Source of the DNA: an uncultured Eubacteriales bacterium
Lineage (GTDB): Bacteria > Bacillota > Clostridia > Peptostreptococcales > Anaerovoracaceae
Assembly: GCA_900315895.1 (NCBI GenBank)
Contig: ONAY01000003.1
Location: 1-64,000, forward strand
Direction of reading: 5' to 3'
DNA: 64,000 nt
Positions 61,728-64,000 of the stretch are shown here, in pieces; the stretch's first letter is position 1, and the number at the start of each line of letters is the position of its first letter. The notes beneath the pieces are model-generated. The model made no database searches. It was not told the origin of the DNA and saw only the letters and a list, made by a program, of their open reading frames with translations. The position numbers and the translations under genes were made by a program.

Positions 61728-62000
61728 TTATTTTGCAGCCTTTAAGTTGTTGAGTCTTCCGGCCAGTCTTGAAGTTTTACGAGAAGCTGCATTCTTAGAG
61801 ATGGTTCCCTTAGCGGCTGCCTGCATGAGCTCCTTCTCAGCGAGTCTGAAAGTCTCTTCAGCCTTCTCTACGCTTCCTTCAGCGAGAGCCAGATCGAAGT
61901 TCTTGAGAACGTCCTTAAGATGTCCCTTGATCCTTCTGTTGGTCGCTGTCTTCTTGTTGATAACCAGGATTCTCTTCTTTGCGGATTTAATGTTTGCCAT
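61728..62000 (-). CDS. rpsT: 30S ribosomal protein S20
   Basis: The 90-residue protein binds 16S rRNA; MANIKSAKKRILVINKKTATNRR and the C-terminal NAASRKTSRLAGRLNNLKAAK are typical. Start 62000 has GGGGTG 9 bases upstream; upstream frame extension is not real. It has a good minus-strand promoter (62088-62116) and a leader of about 80 bases with a GGCG/CGCC hairpin, possibly autoregulatory. A terminator follows at 61641. Confidence 0.97.
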   Translation of the reverse strand: MANIKSAKKRILVINKKTATNRRIKGHLKDVLKNFDLALAEGSVEKAEETFRLAEKELMQAAAKGTISKNAASRKTSRLAGRLNNLKAAK

Positions 62001-62087
62001 AAAATTTTCACCCCACTTTATATTATTTGTTCTTGGCCCGGCGATCCGGGTTAATGACCGCCGAAGCACAATAAATTCGCGACTATC

Positions 62088-62116
62088 ATTATATATGTGA
62101 CACCTGTAAAAAGCAA
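62088..62116 (-). promoter_or_regulatory. promoter of rpsT
   Basis: On the minus strand TTGCTT (62116-62111), 17 bases, TATAAT (62093-62088). Confidence 0.75.
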
Positions 62117-62164
62117 GGGATTTTTAAGGTTTTTTCGATCTAAAATTGTTCACTGGATAAATAC

Positions 62165-62193
62165 TTTATTTGTGCGCCCAAAAGTGATATGAT
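62165..62193 (+). promoter_or_regulatory. promoter of rmuC
   Basis: TTTATT (62165-62170), 17 bases, TATGAT (62188-62193) with TGA ahead (extended -10). The leader to 62272 has a weak ACCGC/GCGGT dyad and an AAAGGGG site. Confidence 0.6.
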
Positions 62194-62271
62194 GTATTTG
62201 TGAAAAGTTGACCGCAAGGGAGCTGAAACAGTTTTATCCGCGGTATCGGGGGTATTTATAAAGGGGAAAAA

Positions 62272-63441
62272 ATGGAAAACACTTTAAGCAGTCTGGATCT
62301 TAATACTGTTCTGATAGTGGGAGCGATAATCCTGGCAGGGATCGTCATCGCACTGGTCGCCCTTATCATTTCCAACAGAGGGCTGTCCAGGGAACTGAGC
62401 ATCCTTTCCAGATCTTACACGGATATGGGGAACAGGACCGGGGACATGATGGAAGCCAGGTTATCCGATATGAACCGCAGGATCTCCGACATGGCGTTCC
62501 AGAATGAAGCAAGCCTGGAGAAGATGCGCCAGACAGTGGATGATAAGCTTCAAAAAACTCTGGACGATAAGCTCTCCAGTTCCTTCGGACAGGTCAGTGA
62601 CAGGCTGGAGCAGGTATATAAGGGCTTTGGTGAGATGCAGACTCTGGCTCAGGGAGTGGGAGATCTTAAAAAGGTACTCTCCAACGTCAAGACCAGAGGC
62701 ACCCTGGGGGAACTGCAGCTGGGAGCTATTCTCAGCCAGATCCTTTCCAAGGAGCAGTATGCGGAGAACATCGCCACCAAGCCGGGATCCTCTGACAGGG
62801 TGGAGTTCGCTGTGAAGCTTCCGGGAGAAGGGGAACGGCCGGTATATCTTCCCATAGACTCCAAGTTCCCCGGTGAGAGATATGCTAAGCTGAGAGATGC
62901 TTCTGAAAGCGGAAACAGGGAGCTGGTGGAAGCGGCCTGGAAGGCTCTGGAACAGGTGATAAAAGCAGAGGCAAAGGATATATCCGAAAAGTATATCGCG
63001 CCGCCCTATACCACGGATTTTGCGGTCATGTTCCTGCCCTTCGAGGGACTTTACTCAGAGGTAGTGAACAGAGGCATGATAGAGGTCCTTCAGAGGGACT
63101 ATCACGTAAATATTGCAGGTCCTGCCACCATGGCGGCTCTCTTGAGCAGCCTTCAGATGGGCTTCAGGACCCTTGCCATTGAGAAGCATTCCAGCGAGGT
63201 ATGGGAGATCCTGGGTGCGGTTAAGACGGAGTTTGCCAACTTCTCAACGGTGCTTGACAGCACCAGGAAGAGGCTGAGACAGGCAGACGAAGATCTGGAC
63301 AAGCTAGTAGGCGCAAGGACCAGGGCTATAGAGAAAAAACTAAGATCCGTTGAGGCCATGAGCCATGCGGATCTTGACGATGAGCCGGAGACTTTGAAGG
63401 CGATCTACGGAGACTTTGACTCAGAAGATCAAGAATATTGA
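62272..63441 (+). CDS. rmuC: DNA recombination protein RmuC-like
   Basis: The 389-residue protein has an N-terminal membrane anchor (residues 12-34), a coiled-coil region (about 40-125) and an RmuC nuclease-like domain: GTLGELQLGAILSQIL, LPIDSKFPGERY (the PD-(D/E)xK-like Asp-Lys element), YIAPPYTTDFAVMFLPFEGLYSEV and TMAALLSSLQMGFRTL. RmuC limits DNA inversions at short repeats; its enzymatic details are not settled. The start follows AAAGGGG. The last residues are acidic. It precedes the metallophosphoesterase gene by 18 bases and probably shares a transcript. Confidence 0.95.
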   Translation: MENTLSSLDLNTVLIVGAIILAGIVIALVALIISNRGLSRELSILSRSYTDMGNRTGDMMEARLSDMNRRISDMAFQNEASLEKMRQTVDDKLQKTLDDKLSSSFGQVSDRLEQVYKGFGEMQTLAQGVGDLKKVLSNVKTRGTLGELQLGAILSQILSKEQYAENIATKPGSSDRVEFAVKLPGEGERPVYLPIDSKFPGERYAKLRDASESGNRELVEAAWKALEQVIKAEAKDISEKYIAPPYTTDFAVMFLPFEGLYSEVVNRGMIEVLQRDYHVNIAGPATMAALLSSLQMGFRTLAIEKHSSEVWEILGAVKTEFANFSTVLDSTRKRLRQADEDLDKLVGARTRAIEKKLRSVEAMSHADLDDEPETLKAIYGDFDSEDQEY

Positions 63442-63459
63442 TATAGGATAATTTAGAGA

Positions 63460-64000
63460 ATGAGATTTTTTGCGATCGCTGACCCCCATCTCTCCTTCAA
63501 TGAAGAGGGGGTAATGCAGAAGCCCATGTCTGTCTTCGGACCGATCTGGGACGATCATTGGCAAAAACTGAAGACCAACTGGATGGAACTGGTGGAAGAC
63601 GATGACTGCGTCATCGTGGCCGGAGACATCTCCTGGGGACTCAAGCTGGAGGAGGCCAAGGTGGACCTTGACCACCTGAGGGAGCTTCCGGGTACCAAGC
63701 TTTTCTTTAAAGGAAACCACGATCTGTGGTGGCTGTCCCAGAAAAGTCTGGACATGCTTTATGCAACGGAGGGCGAGGATGGCTCAATGATCCCGGACCC
63801 CAAGATGCGTTTCATAAAGAATAACGCGTATATCGCTGACAACGTGGCGATCTGCGGCACCCGCGGCTGGGTATGCCCGGGCTCGGATGAGTTTACGGAA
63901 CACGACATGAAAATATATCTGAGGGAGGCAGGAAGGCTGGAAAGGTCCCTTCAGGCAGGGCGAGACAGCGGTGCCGAGACTATCATAGGGGTGCTGCACT
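63460..64000 (+). CDS. metallophosphoesterase, 3' end cut by the window
   Basis: The gene starts at ATG 63460 and runs open to the end of the window (180 codons, incomplete). It shows the calcineurin-like metal-binding set: AIADPHLSF (Asp8, His10), VIVAGDISWG (Asp56) and FKGNHDLWW (Asn86, His87), with a conserved loop GTRGWVCPG near residue 130. The final His-containing motifs lie beyond the window. It belongs to a short phosphohydrolase family common in Bacillota; substrate unknown. AGGATAA is a weak upstream ribosome site. Confidence 0.85.
   Translation, partial: MRFFAIADPHLSFNEEGVMQKPMSVFGPIWDDHWQKLKTNWMELVEDDDCVIVAGDISWGLKLEEAKVDLDHLRELPGTKLFFKGNHDLWWLSQKSLDMLYATEGEDGSMIPDPKMRFIKNNAYIADNVAICGTRGWVCPGSDEFTEHDMKIYLREAGRLERSLQAGRDSGAETIIGVLH

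Noticed and set aside
1..64000. Prophage, insertion sequences, CRISPR arrays or integrated plasmid parts
   Set aside because: No transposase, integrase, capsid or repeat-spacer pattern was seen. The GH25 enzyme has a membrane anchor and sits between housekeeping genes, so it is not taken as phage.

Overview
The window reads as a chromosomal segment of an anaerobic Clostridia-type Bacillota. Supporting signs are the Bacillus-like order rimP-nusA-rnpM(ylxR)-ylxQ-infB-rbfA-truB-ribF...rpsO-pnp, the hrcA-grpE-dnaK-dnaJ operon behind a perfect CIRCE element, a Gram-positive type LexA box, strong AGGAGG ribosome binding sites with some TTG/GTG starts, a four-domain flavodiiron protein, ATP-dependent PEP carboxykinase, and frequent AGA/AGG arginine codons. 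The family cannot be fixed from sequence alone. No rRNA, tRNA, CRISPR array, insertion sequence or integrase was seen.

Layout: 1-3781 is an accessory locus with a PadR-type regulator (odd or truncated N-terminus), a HAAS-type membrane partner and two secreted proteins of unknown function. 3827-6674 holds divergent MFS and MATE exporters. 6807-12754 has pckA, an XRE regulator with a nearby palindromic operator, an M18 aminopeptidase, a papain-like-fold protein and a wall-anchored L,D-transpeptidase. 12817-20404 contains a DUF1836 regulator, a radical SAM protein, an oxygen-detoxification operon ([2Fe-2S] protein, flavodiiron protein, peptidase T) and an Xaa-Pro aminopeptidase. 20547-26024 has an AEC transporter, a small gene behind a textbook promoter/LexA box, a two-gene glycerol-3-phosphate-dehydrogenase-like oxidoreductase pair and a small alarmone synthetase.

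26044-34964 is the large translation/transcription operon rimP to ribF. At 34993-41120 the expected ribF-rpsO junction is split by a metabolic islet: a sigma-54 activator, then GNAT acetyltransferase, DapF-like epimerase, DAACS symporter and LysA-like decarboxylase behind a correctly spaced -24/-12 promoter with an upstream dyad. A 62-codon second copy of the ribF 3' end lies at the far side, just before rpsO, and marks an insertion or rearrangement scar. This is the best candidate here for an undescribed system: regulated uptake, epimerisation and decarboxylation of an amino acid.

41530-64000 returns to housekeeping: rpsO, pnp, a GH25 muramidase, a polyamine ABC transporter with fused PotC-PotD, an E2-fold protein lacking its catalytic His plus an acyl-CoA ligase, a glutamyl-tRNA synthetase, the heat-shock operon, mnmA, a GPH-type symporter, a hypothetical protein behind rpsT, rmuC and a metallophosphoesterase cut by the window end.
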